Below, piece after piece: positions 46,586 to 58,260 of a DNA stretch of 64,000 nucleotides. Source of the DNA: Nymphaea colorata. Taxonomy: Eukaryota; Streptophyta; Magnoliopsida; Nymphaeales; Nymphaeaceae. The position numbers and the translations under genes were made by a program. The notes beneath the pieces are model-generated. The model was given only the letters and a program-made list of their open reading frames with translations. It searched no databases and was not told where the DNA came from. Position 1 is the stretch's first letter. Each line of letters opens with the position of its first letter. Where the stretch lies: the NCBI RefSeq assembly GCF_008831285.2, contig NC_045142.1:21017354-21081353 (forward strand), given 5' to 3'.

Positions 46586-47534
46586 TATTGTACAAGTTTA
46601 AATCATTTGACATTCCCTACTACAAGAAAGGCACTAAAACCAATAAGTAACAGAAAATGATGGCAATTACATTTCTATCTATATATAAAACAGATCTTTA
46701 TACAATTAAACTATATACCTTCTTCACCTCATTACCTCAATTAAAAGAGCAAACACCATTTACGAGGACTTCTTTATAAAATTAGCCCAAAAGAAATTTT
46801 TTCAAAAAGTGTAATCTGCAATCAGGTGGGATTAAGAAGCCATTACACAAAATGGAACAAGCTAAAGGTAGATGTAGGTTTTTTCCATATCTCTTGTCGC
46901 TTTCAAGCAAATTTGCAGAAGTTTTGGTCCATTAATCAATGCCAACTTATTGTTTATTGTATATTCTTATCATTTTTTATTCACTTTGTCCGTAGAAAGT
47001 AAGATCTCTCTCTCTATATATATATATATAAAATCAGCTTCATTTTTAGTCTGGTTTTTTGGGGTTATTTTCTCTCTGTAAGATCCCACTAGTCTTTAAA
47101 GCAGAAGACATAGTTATGAAGGAAGGAAAGTAGAACTGAAAAATGAAAAGCCAGTATCTTAAGAAACCTATTGCACTCGTTTCTTTTATATAATTAAAAT
47201 TCATTGTTATGTATCCTCGTTGTCATTTGTTTACTACATAGAAAATGTGTTGCACCAGCTGTTATTATGTAAATTATATATTTATTTAGTATGTAAAACA
47301 TCAAGAGGGCACAAATAACAAAAAACGTTCTGTTCAAGGGTCATACGATCTTCACTAAACTATATTCTTGATTGTAAAAAAATTACATTTCCCATGTTCA
47401 TGGATGAGCTGGTCAGGGCTGGTAGAGACCAAATGTTCTTAACACTACCAATTTTCATTATATTGAACATTTACTCATTCCTTAATATGTGTGCCCGTCA
47501 TGCCCATGCTCACAAGGTGGCTCCATTAAGGAGA
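46586..47534. other. Intergenic sequence, no gene recognised
   Basis: AT-rich, with an AT microsatellite at about 47013-47030. No open frame with a recognisable pattern. Confidence 0.5.
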
Positions 47535-48160
47535 AATGTGTTGACATTTATAATGAAAGTAACAGTTAAAGTCACCACTGATGAAGGGAAGGATTAGGAT
47601 TTGGAAATTGTGGAGAAAAGAAACATGTGGCTGAACTGAGTAACGTATTCTTTTGTGTAACCAGTAACTATCACAATGGAGAAAAGTTGGTAGCATCTCC
47701 CAATGGTTAAGCATAGGCAAACCTCATAGTGCTTTCTTGGACTTTCATAATTTCTTTTGTGTGTCTTTTCATTGGTCTCAGTAAAATCAAGATCTGATTA
47801 TCATTCTTGAAGACTTTGGGTCACAAATATTGGAAGACTTTCAATCAAAATATTTGAAGGAAGGACGCAGACACTTTTAACTTACTACCAAAGGTGACCG
47901 CAATAGCCAGTGAATACGTTGGATGAGGATATTGTTTGAAGGTTTTGCTATCTGTCTTGCCCTTGTAAGCACGGTAGTCCCTGCCACAAAAAGAGTTCAG
48001 TGACCTGCTTAAACCATGAACCTTGAAGTGTTCAAAAATGAAAATCTCTCTCCCAATCTCTGTTTCTATACATACATACATAGATGTCTTTCTACCTCAG
48101 GATGTTATGGGCTCTTACCCACAGATATTTTCATCAAGCAGGGGCTATATATATATATAT
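47535..48160 (-). repeat. Orphan nepenthesin upstream block, copy 3
   Basis: The sequence repeats the region upstream of pseudogene A on the same strand, including the TATA-like box (minus strand TTATAAATG near 47550) and the 5'-UTR-like ACATTTCTCCTTAAT. Directly beyond that the coding part is absent. Further upstream it matches 49515-50230 and 51545-52030. Confidence 0.7.
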
Positions 48161-49029
48161 ATACATAGAGACCACACAATAGGTTAGTGATCAAAACCAA
48201 ACCCTTTAAATATGATGTTGAAATATTTATTTTGAAATCTAGCCATAGCAATATGATCTTAAGGTTAAGTTGATGAAAAATATATATGAAGTTGATCATT
48301 TTTTTTGTTTCCATAGTGTTTTCATAATAAGCAAAAAGGAATTGCTCTCATAGCATCAATATTTTGAGAATAGAAAAATCAAATTTTTTTATAAAAACAA
48401 CTTGATTCAAAGCACGTTTTATGTAAAAATAGTTTTTATAAGTAAATTAGGACTTTATATTTCATTTAAAATAAATTTTCAACAAAAAATTAAAGGGTCT
48501 GTTTTTTACGCCTGACCTAAATGTCTGGTTTTTTTAATCCCTGAATGCTGACTTGACATTGAGTATATATTAAGGGACATCAAATCTAGTCCTCCCATCT
48601 AAGATGGATGGCCCAAATTTGTTATACTTTCTCCATCCTTCCCTTTCCCTCTCTTTTCATGATTCCTTTCTTCTTTCTTCTTTCTCCCTGTCTGTCAAGG
48701 AAGCCATCGGCAGCGGCTAGCTGCTGGCCAGCTGGACTACATTGGCACTGGTCCCACAGCGATATAACGGGGAGATATCTCGAAGCTAGTTATGTACACC
48801 ACCTCTGTGTATGTAATTTCATGCGCCATTTTAGGTATGAGAAAAAAAGCCCATGATTAATACAAAAATACACTTTTTGTAAGGATAAAAGCGAAAAACC
48901 ACAAAGAAAAGATTTTGGGGATTTGATAAAGGTAAAATTTGTCAATCTATACATACATATTGTTATGACCAATATACCCTTTTAAGCAGTAAAAAAACAT
49001 TTTAATTTTCCTGTCCCACTTATAGTGTT
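48161..49029. other. AT-rich intergenic sequence, no gene recognised
   Basis: Contains the end of an AT run (48146-48161) and short frames only (48608-48856 has no family pattern). Confidence 0.5.
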
Positions 49030-49370
49030 ATCTCATTATCTTATGAATATTTTATTTTTCATAAACATTATCTCATACTTATGTTTAGTGTTATCTCATA
49101 CATCCGTCTATTACCTTATTATCTCATAAATATTTTATTATCTCATAAACATTACCTCATATTTATGTTTAGCCTTTTCTCCTGCATCTGTCTGTTATCT
49201 CATTATCTCATAAATTTTTTGTTATATTAAAAACATTATCTCATACTTATGTTTGATGTTATCTCATACATCCATCTATTTGTTATCTCATAAATCTTTT
49301 GCTATCTCATAAACATCATCTCATACTTATTTGTGATTTCATACCAATTTGTTATCTGACACACATGTAT
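49030..49370. repeat. 84-bp degenerate tandem repeat, about four units
   Basis: AAACATTATCTCATACTTATG-like words start at 49063, 49147, 49231 and 49311, spaced 84, 84 and 80 bases, with TTATCTCATA repeated inside each unit. No coding function is seen. Confidence 0.85.
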
Positions 49371-49514
49371 ATGCAATGTTTGGACATAAAAATAATTGTC
49401 CATGTTGGTAATAGGGTCCACCCCCAGCATACGCTCATTACGTATGCCGGGGTACGAGCGTACACCCGGGTGGTGCATGTAACTCAATCTCGAATTATCT
49501 GGGCATTTGTAAAA

Positions 49515-50230
49515 GAAGTCATGGTTGAGGTTGCTGCAGACTTAGGAAAGCATGTGTTTTTGAAAACTACGGAGAAAAGAAACATGTGGCCGGAGTATTC
49601 CAGGTGTTACCAATGACCGTCAAGGTGGAGAAATGCTGGTCGCATCTACCAATTAACATCTTCCGATGGTTAAGGTTTGTCAAATCTCCTAATCCTTGGT
49701 TGGGCTTCCACAATTCTTTTTGTCTTTTCGTTGGTCTGAGTAAAATCCAGATCTGAATATTACTCTTGAAAACTTTCGATTGCAAATATCTGAAGGACAG
49801 AGATAGACAATTTAACCTATTTTCCATGTTGTTTGGTAGCAGAAACACTTATAAATCAACTCTAAAGATTGAAGCTTGTACATGAAATAATAGAACTATT
49901 GTTTCATAAACCTATTTCAATCTTTGAGGCATTCACAAAGTGTCTTTCCTGCCAAACAACCCATATGGAAACCACAATAACTGATGAATAAATACATTCG
50001 AAGAAGGGATTTTGGTAGTGGCATTTGAAGGGTTTTTTTATTACTCGTTCCCTTATAAGCCATGGTGGTTCCTGCTCCAAAAACCATCCATTGACCCGCT
50101 AAAATCATGAACACTCAAGGGTTCAAAAATGAAAATCTCTCTCTCCATCTGTAGTTCATGGGACAGTGGCGCCTGCATTGAGGAGCTGCAGGCGCTATGG
50201 CCATAGCATTTTGATGCCATCTCATAACAT
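49515..50230 (-). repeat. Orphan nepenthesin upstream block, copy 4
   Basis: Similar to 47565-48150 in order (GGAGAAAAGAAACATGTGGC, GGTCTGAGTAAAATCCAG, AATGAAAATCTCTCTC). No protease coding sequence follows on the minus strand. Confidence 0.7.
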
Positions 50231-51029
50231 CAGCTGTTATTAAAAAATTATCGATTATGTTATTGCAACAATGGTTCATGATGCCGTGATGCCATTTGAT
50301 AACATCATCCAGTTGAACTATATATATATATATATATATAATCCTCTGACCATGTTGAAATCCATCATCACAACTGCATTTGCATCAGATGAACGTGATT
50401 AAACACATCGCCTGATACATTTTATCGAGTGATGTACTGTGACAGGTAAGAGGATTTTCCTTTCAAACCCAGACTATGACATCCACAAATTTATATATGA
50501 GAGTACTTACACGTCCTGATGACTAGCGTTCTTACTTGATAACAGTAATTGGCAGGTGCTACTTGGTGACTAATAATATTTTACATTAACAAAGTCATGC
50601 TTTGGGTGTTTTTCATCCTCTCTCAAGGGTGCAAAAGGTTCCGTGTTTGGGTTAAGCTACAAGTTTTTCTTCACATGCATGAACCATAAATGTTATTAAT
50701 AGACAAATTTAGGGTGGTGACGAATCCTCCCCTAACCATATATAGTATGTTTGATTGCCTTGGTGTAAAGCATCTCACGATGCCCTACCTTATTTGTATA
50801 TACATCGCTCAACAGAGCATAACGTGACCCTCCTTCTCTGCCGCGTGCACACAGCACAAAGAAAGCTCATGGTTTTGGGGGGTTGCCGATAAAGCCGGCG
50901 GTCCCGTGTTTGAATGGAGAGATAAGCTAAGAGACACTCCAACCATCTCAAACAGCCTCCCCACAATTCAATGCACTTTTGGTGACTTGTAAGTGGTCCA
51001 AAAAAGTAGGGCTGTGCAAATGGTTAAAG
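50231..51029. other. Intergenic sequence, no gene recognised
   Basis: Contains two similar words GATGCCATCTCATAACATCA and GATGCCATTTGATAACATCA (about 50213 and 50289) and an AT microsatellite at 50321-50340. Confidence 0.5.
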
Positions 51030-51483
51030 ATTGAACTCGCCCTCAGCTTATAAGCTGGTGGAGAAGCTTTGACTGTTGTAGGTGGATGATTGAAGTGTAT
51101 CAAACATAGATGGTGTTTGGCTGAAGGAGGGGTCACAAGGGCAGCACATCATCCATATGAGGTCACTACCTGTGTCCATGATGGCCCAGTAGAGGCTAGC
51201 GAGAGTTTCATGAGAAACTTTCCAGGGCCAGGCATCATGGGGCTGGAGATCATGCTGGTGATATTGACAAACCATGAAGCAATTTGGCAGAAGCGCAACA
51301 TGGAAAGGGAGCCGCTAGCTCGGTTCGTTGAGCTAGAGTGGATGAAGGGTGATAGAGAGGTGAGAGAGATGAATCTCAATGAATGAGGTCTACGGAGAAG
51401 CCCAGGAATTTGGAAGCGAAGATGGTGGTAGGGTTACACACTACAAGTAGGAGGAATGTTAAGGTGGAGAAGAATGCAGCCAA
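51030..51483 (-). pseudogene. CDR1-like aspartic protease N-terminal fragment (pseudogene E)
   Basis: On the minus strand the leader is recognisable, with FLLLVVCNP and the propeptide motif FSVDLIH. At the expected start the codon is TTG (51483-51481), ATG in paralogues A and C, so the start is lost. A stop follows FSVDLIH and frames change, then MISSPMMPGPGKF and the first active site MDTGSDLIW, which is intact. Sequence similarity ends in the flap-proximal region near 51030; the second half of the gene is missing. Confidence 0.8.
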
Positions 51484-52030
51484 GGTGAGCGCTAAAAAGG
51501 TGGCTGTATTATAGAGAAATGGGTTGATATTTATAATGCAAGCCATAGTTATCGTCAACTATTTTTGTGTCTTTTCATTGCACTCAGTAAAATCAAGATA
51601 TGAATATTAGTCTCAAAGACTTTCAATCACAACTATTTGAAGGCTTTCAATCACAAATACATGAAGGAAGGACATATGCACTTTAAAGAATGCCCTAAGG
51701 TGACCGTACTAGCTGGTGAATACGTTGGAAGAAGAGATTGTCATAGTGGTGTTTGAAATTTTTTTTTATCAATGTTGCCTTTGTAAGGCAGGGTTGTTCC
51801 TGCTAGAAAAGCCATCCATTGACCTCCTTATACCATGAACCTTGAACTGTTTGAAATTGAAAATCTCTCTCCCAGACACACCCTCTCTCTATACATATGT
51901 ACATACATGTCTTTCAACCACAGGATATCATGGGCTCTCAATTCCTGATATTTCATTGGGCAGAGGCTCATGCACTGAGGGTTTGCAGGTATGCTATGCC
52001 CATATCATTATGTGCCTCTTTTATATTTTT
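51484..52030 (-). repeat. Nepenthesin upstream block, copy 5, with internal deletion
   Basis: It stands before pseudogene E. The TATA box region (near 51535) is followed by a direct jump to the GTGTCTTTTCATTG part, so about 150 bp present in copies 1, 3 and 4 are missing. The rest matches 47760-48160. Confidence 0.65.
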
Positions 52031-52334
52031 ATATATAGAGAGAAAAATTAGACAGTGACTATGATTATTCAAAGTCACTCTCCTCGCTCATGAGGACTGT
52101 TTGATCGATTATAATGAATGGACAAGAGAAAACTAAAGAGAACGCCTTCTTCTTATTGCAAAGCTGGCTTGTTTGTAGAATTCACTGACTGGTTTTCTGG
52201 CAGAACGCATCCTCATTATTGCAAAGCCAAGCAAATTTCTGGTGTCGATGGTCTTTTTCTCCCTTGCGATGGAGTCTTTATTTCTTTCTTGTAAATGTTT
52301 CTTTTTGCCCCTGTCTCCCCTAATCTTGTAAATG
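52031..52334. other. Leader-like sequence before copia element 4
   Basis: No gene or clear LTR. The text before the first gag-like codons may belong to the element, but no TG...CA boundary or primer site was found. Confidence 0.35.
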
Positions 52335-55330
52335 TCATCTATTAGTGAGTACCTTGGTACTTCTAAAGCGATTTGGGATGAAATGGATATTTATATACCA
52401 TTGACTTCAGATCTTACTAAGGCCAAACAGCATCGTGAACAGGATAGCATCTTTGAAATTCTAGCCGGACTGCCTAATGATTCTGAGTAGCAATGTAGTC
52501 AAATACTTATGGCTCACGAACTACCTTCTCTAGCTTCTGTTTTTTCCTTGCTTATGCATGAAGGGTCGGCGTAAGGCTATGGGTATGCTGGCTGATCGTT
52601 GTCAAGAGACACATAATGAAGACAAAATGGCCTTTACAACAAGCAATAGTGCCCACGTCGCCAACAGTGAGAGGTCTTTTAAACACAAACATGAGAACTC
52701 TAGAAAAGTTAAATGTACTCATTGCAAGAGGAATGGTCATTCTCAAGACTCTTGCTGGTTCCTTCATGGGAAAGTAGACAAAAGGCAGAATTTAGTCTAT
52801 AGAAGCATGGGTTGCAGTCAAGACAAAAGGGACAGCAACTCTAGCCAAGTGAATCCGGCCATCTCCTCATTGGGAAACCAAATCAAGCTAGATAAATTGG
52901 CTGAAATGATAAAAGATCTTCAAGTTCAAAGGACAGCCGGCATCTCAATTACATCAGGCGACAAAGGCACAAGCAAAACAGGTAAAACCCTTACTATGGT
53001 TAATAACATTGAGGGTAAAGATTTGCAATGGGTAGTTGACTCAGGGGCCACATATCACATGGCCAATAAATCTTCTTTCTTAAGTTCATATGTTCATTCT
53101 AGAGATATTTTTCCTATTGCCACTGCCAACGGCGCTTCTATAACTGTGAAAGGATTAGGTAACGTAGATTTTTTTAACACAAGTTACACTAGCAAGGTGC
53201 TTGTTATGCCTAAGCTTACTATCAATCTTCTATTGGTTGCGAAAATGACTAAGGAGTTAAATTGCAATGTAGTATTTTCTGCTATTTGTCATTTTTCAAG
53301 ATCGGACGACTCAGAAGATGATTGGTGAAGGACAACTTGTCAATGGACTCTATCAAATAAGAACCATGAATCATGCACTGAATGTAAATAATTTCAATGA
53401 TGGAAATATCTGGCGTCAAAGAATGGGTCATCCATCTTCTAGAGTTTTAGATTATTTATTTCCTAATTTGTACTTCAATTGTAGAGAGTGTGAAATATGC
53501 AAATTTGCTAGAATGACTAGACCTAAATTTACTTTATTTGATTCCATTAGCCAAACACCATTTGATTTGATACACTCTTATGTTTGGGGCCGTGTGCCTA
53601 TTGATTCTATGGATAGATTTCATTACTATATGTTGTTTATTGATGTTTTTTCTAAGTCTAAATGGGTCTATTTTATGAAAAATATGTTTGAAGTACTCTC
53701 TCACTTTTAAACCTTTTATAAAATGATTGAAACTCAATATGCATTAAAAATTAAAGGTTTTAGATCCGACAATGGCACTGAGTATAAATATCATGATTTC
53801 AAATCTTTCCTTGGTGAACATGGTACGAGACATGAGACATCTTGTGTAGATACACCTCAACAAAATGGTGTATCTGAAAGGAAAATCGGACATTTACTCG
53901 AAGTCTCTAGAAGTTTCTTATTTCAAATGAATGTACCAAAAACTTATTGGAAATATGCCATTTCAACAGCATGCTATGCTATTAATAGGACTCCAAGCAA
54001 ATCTTTGAACTACCTCAGTCCTATCAAGTGTCCCACAGGAACTCAACCAAAGGTTGATCATCTTCGGGTGTTTGGATGTATAGCTTACGTGTGGCAACAC
54101 CCATCAAAAAGAGACAAGTTGAGTCCATGGTCTATTAAATGCATTTTTATGGGTTACACTTCGCAAAGCAAAGGGTACGTATGCTACAACCCTGTCTCTA
54201 GAAAAAATTTCATTTCCAGAGATGTGCCTTTTAATGAATCTCTCTCTTACTTTAACACCAATCTTGATAGCCAGAATCAGAGGGAGCCTACTAATCCCAC
54301 ATTGCATGATTATGATGACTTGTTTATAACTGTGGCTGATGTACATGGAGCTAATAATGAGACTCATTCTGAGAATGAGTGCCCCACAAATGATCATGAA
54401 CTTGCAACAACTACTGAAGATGTAGAGAACAACCCAACACTTATCAGAGGATCAGAAAGGATTAGGTGAGCTCCTTCATGCCTAGTTGATTATGAAACCT
54501 ACCCAATCAGCAACTATGTGTCGTACAATCAAATTTCTGACTACCATGCCAAGTTTATTAGAAAACTTGATAGCATTCAGGAGCCCAAGTCATTTTAAGA
54601 GGCTCAAGGTGATCTTAATTGGAGGAAGGATATGAACAAAGAGCTAGAAGCTCTAAGGTGAAACAAAACTTGGGAAGTTGTCATTCCTCCAAAGAACACA
54701 AGCATAGTGGGGAGCAAAAGCGATCGCACCTTGGACAGATACAAGGCTCATCTAGTGGCTAAGGGATTCACGCGGACAAAAGGGTTGGATTATGAAGAAA
54801 CATTTGTGCCTATCGCAAAGATGAACACATTTAGAATATTTCTCTCTATTGCTTGCAAATTGAATTGGAGTCTTCATCATCTAGATGTCAAAAACACCTT
54901 TTTACAAGGAAAACTCAATGAAAAAATTTATGTCTTTACCTCCCAGTCATCTAGATGAAAGGAAAGGAAGAGTCTGCAAATTAAATAAAGCCATATATGG
55001 CTTGAAACAATCTCCTAGAGCCTTGGTACATAAAGTTGAGTCAGGCATTAGAAAAAATAGGGTACCACAAATGTCACACAGACAATAGTTTATTTGTTAA
55101 AAAACTTGGAGAGAACATCATTGTGGTTCTAATTTACATGGACGACATAGTCGTGGCTGGAAACAACGCAAAAGACATTCAAATTCTGAAAGACTTTTTG
55201 AAAAAAACCTTCAACATAAAGGATTTGGGAAAACTCAAATACTTTCTTGGCATTGAAGTTGCTCAATCTCATAAAGGTATCTTGCTATGTCAAAGAAAGT
55301 ATGCATTAGATATAACAAAAACATTGGTTT
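52335..55330 (+). pseudogene. pol: Ty1/copia relic (element 4): gag, protease, integrase, RT
   Basis: Gag remnants start near 52335 (ILAGLPNDSE, then a stop). The ORF 52558-53328 holds an intact CCHC knuckle (CTHCKRNGHSQDSC, 52714-52755) and the protease site VVDSGATYHM at about 53033. After a frameshift, GAG-pre-integrase has WRQRMGHPSS. Integrase reads IHSYVWG, with Tyr in place of the first catalytic Asp, then SDNGTEY and TPQQNGVSERK. RT has HLDVKNTFLQGKL and an intact YMDD near 55134-55145, then LKYFLGIEVA. RT ends abruptly at about 55325; RNase H is missing. The knuckle and flank resemble element 1, so both belong to one clade. Confidence 0.9.
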
Positions 55331-55440
55331 CTCTTGCTCGTGGATGTAGGCTGCAAAGCCGAACCACGTAAAACTGGTGCAGCCTCTTTTCTCTCTATCA
55401 TCTTCTTCTTTGATTAAATCTCAGTCTATCAATATAAATC
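55331..55440 (+). repeat. Copia LTR-tail fragment fused to the RT of element 4
   Basis: CTCGTGGATGTAGG with AAGCCGAACCACGTAAA is the motif found close to the end of many plant copia LTRs; element 1 has the similar CATCGTGGATGTAGG and GAACCGAACCA. It begins directly after the RT sequence, so RNase H, polypurine tract and most of the LTR are missing between them. Confidence 0.55.
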
Positions 55441-58260
55441 TGAAAATTTACATGGATAAAAATGACATTCAGATTAGACATCCCTACCAAGGCTGAATTA
55501 AGAAATATATTTATAAAAGAATGAATCGTTAAAATTTACTTGTTTCCACCATTATTTCCTCCTGTTCTACTTCAAACTTCCCAACCACGGAAAAATGATG
55601 TATTTAATGTAATCCAAGAAAGGGTTTCCTTCAACAATGTTGTGCAGACAGTAAGCTTCTTGATTTCCACATTAACTTCTTTCTACAAGATCAAAGAATA
55701 CATCAGTTTTCGGCATAAAGAAGCTAACCAGCCTCAATAGATAGGACAAGCTTCTACCAGTGGAAGAAACTAATCCAGTATGCACCTTAGAAAGGACAAG
55801 CTTCTGTGAATCGATCATGCCCACCAAGTCTAGATCCTGATTAACCCTCTGCTCCTTCCTGACGTCCACATCTACAGTGCCTGATAGGACCATAACTAGT
55901 TCAGATTTGATGAGATGACTCAGATGTTCTCTAGAAGAGAAATTATCTCATGATCAACTAAGTCAATACCATCTTCATGCCATCAAGGGACAAAATGCAA
56001 GTTCCTACTAAAAGTGACTTGATACTAATGAAACAACAAGAAAAGGAGGAAATTCGGAAATCCAAACTGTTACAGTCTTAAGGTATTAGAAGCAAAGTAG
56101 TTTACAAAACAAATCATGAGAATATATTGTTACATTAAAGAGAGGCAGCTCTTTGCAAGTGCACCATGTCTCAAACAGCAACTATTTGTTTCAACAACTG
56201 TACTAAGTAGATTACACCTGTGACATGTACCTTGTTTCCAATAGCTATAGGTGTGCCATCAGTCTTAAGAATAATATTTATATTTTCACCACTACATTCT
56301 ACTTGTTGAGTGCATTGGCCACCTGTAACAACATTCTAGAAATAAGATCAGCATTAACCCAATAGAAGATATACCAAGATAAGATCGACAGAAAGGATTA
56401 AGTAGGCCAAGTAAGGTTACTAAAAACAGCAAGAAGGCAATGGGCAGTATAAAAGCCGTAAGCCCAACAGATCATCGACGCTCCATGAGCAGCAATTAGA
56501 GCACAAACATTAGCAAAGAGGAATTCTTACATCCATAGTAGTGCTACATAGTAATAAGACTATGAATAATCATCTTAGCCATGTGTTGTAGGAGGAAGGC
56601 CTTGAAGTTGTTCAGTACAAGGTGCATATCAAAAAGTACAAAGTCATAAAATTCTAAATAAATAAGTAGATTGCATTGATTTTCAAATAAATAAGTTAAT
56701 TCATACAAAGTATGTGGAATGGATCAAAGAGAGTGGGTCTTACAAAAGCTTTGAATGCTTGACGATGTGAAGCCATCTCATATATAGAGAAATCTAGAAA
56801 CCCATATCCAAAGCTTATATTAAAAAAATTAGTACAATTATCATATAAAGGTATTGGCCATCATGGAAAACACAGGAGAGAGAGGAGAGACCAAATATGA
56901 GATTCGAAACCATATTGAAAGGCTTATTATAGATTGTCAGAGAGTGTTATAAGATTATATAGGTTAACCACAATCTACTACAGCCTTTCTTAAGGACCCA
57001 AAGGAATTAATCAACAAAAGGTACCCAAAACACAACGAGCAGAAGCTATGCTTAGAAAACATGCTTGAAATGTAGAATGATTTGCAAATTGCACCTACTA
57101 AAAACACTTGATATTCTCTTTAACTTAGCTATAACTTACAAGACACACTATTGGAAAAGTGACTCGTGAAACCTTTGTAGATTAAATAGAAAGATCGTAG
57201 AGACATTATGGAGTATGACCACCATAACATACACAAGATAGCATGTGTATAAAAATATAAATAAACGTGCATTAAAAGATGGATATAAATACGTCGATAA
57301 ATAGCTATGTGTATACATAAATAAATAGAGAACTAAAGTCAGTATCACTTCAAATAATATGTCACCTTTTGAGTCTTTAACAACTTTGAAGAAACCAAAT
57401 GTCAAATTAGGACTCGTGTGTAAAAAAAAAGTGTAGGAATGCTGCCAAACTACCATAGTCTCAAATAACATTTCGAAGTTTTAAACAACAAGGTTTTTCT
57501 TGGATATAAAATGGCAACCTTAAAGAAAAGGGAAAAATATAGTAAATTTTCAAAAAATTAAGAAAACAAAAAATAGGAAAAATAAAATAAATGAGAAACT
57601 AATAACACAAACATAAAAAGATAAGTAGATTTGCAACAAATAAAAATGGAAAATGAAAAAGAACGTTTGGCATTGAAAAAAATGAAAAAATGTTTTAATG
57701 TTTGTTTTTTTGTTAACCGTGTGTTTTTTTGTTTTAACGTTTTTTTTTTAAAAACACATGCTTTTAAAAAAACACACGTTTTTTTAGTTTTAAATGACAA
57801 CTTAATTTGTCATGTTCTTTGTGACACTGCAAACTACCTTATATGTATCCACACCATTACCTACTGCTCTTTCAAGATAATCCAGGATGCCCTCTATTGT
57901 TACTTGCAACACCACCTTTCAAATCAAATAGAACTTCAACATCATATTTGAAAAGAATTAACAGGGCATTATTATGAGCACAATTTCACACAGAAAAAAC
58001 CCCAAAATGATCGAATGTGGTCAGACAAAGAGAAATGATAATGAAAGATATACAAAATGTGTCATTTCTAAGATTCCAACATTTAGATCCACAAGAGGTG
58101 GGGGGAAGGGGAGAGAGCTAAACCTACAATAACCATGAACACACAATTATGACCAAATAAAACCCCGTTGTACTTATAGGTGACAAAAAGTCTAGAACTT
58201 TTGTTCCTATAATAAACAATTCATTTCTAAGTGTTGGATTATATTCATGGCTGGACTTGC
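55441..58260. other. Intergenic sequence with two weak exon-like stretches on the minus strand
   Basis: Most of the region is AT-rich without coding pattern. Two minus-strand stretches look less random: 55672-55893 (VLSGTVDVDVRKEQRVNQDL) and 56234-56325 (GQCTQQVECSGEN and onward), the latter flanked by a TTACAG acceptor and an AAG|GTA donor. I recognise no family. The poly-T/poly-A frames at 57558-57951 are chance. Confidence 0.3.

Noticed and set aside
57558-57951. Phe/Lys-rich open frames on both strands
   Set aside because: They arise from poly-T and poly-A runs in AT-rich DNA.
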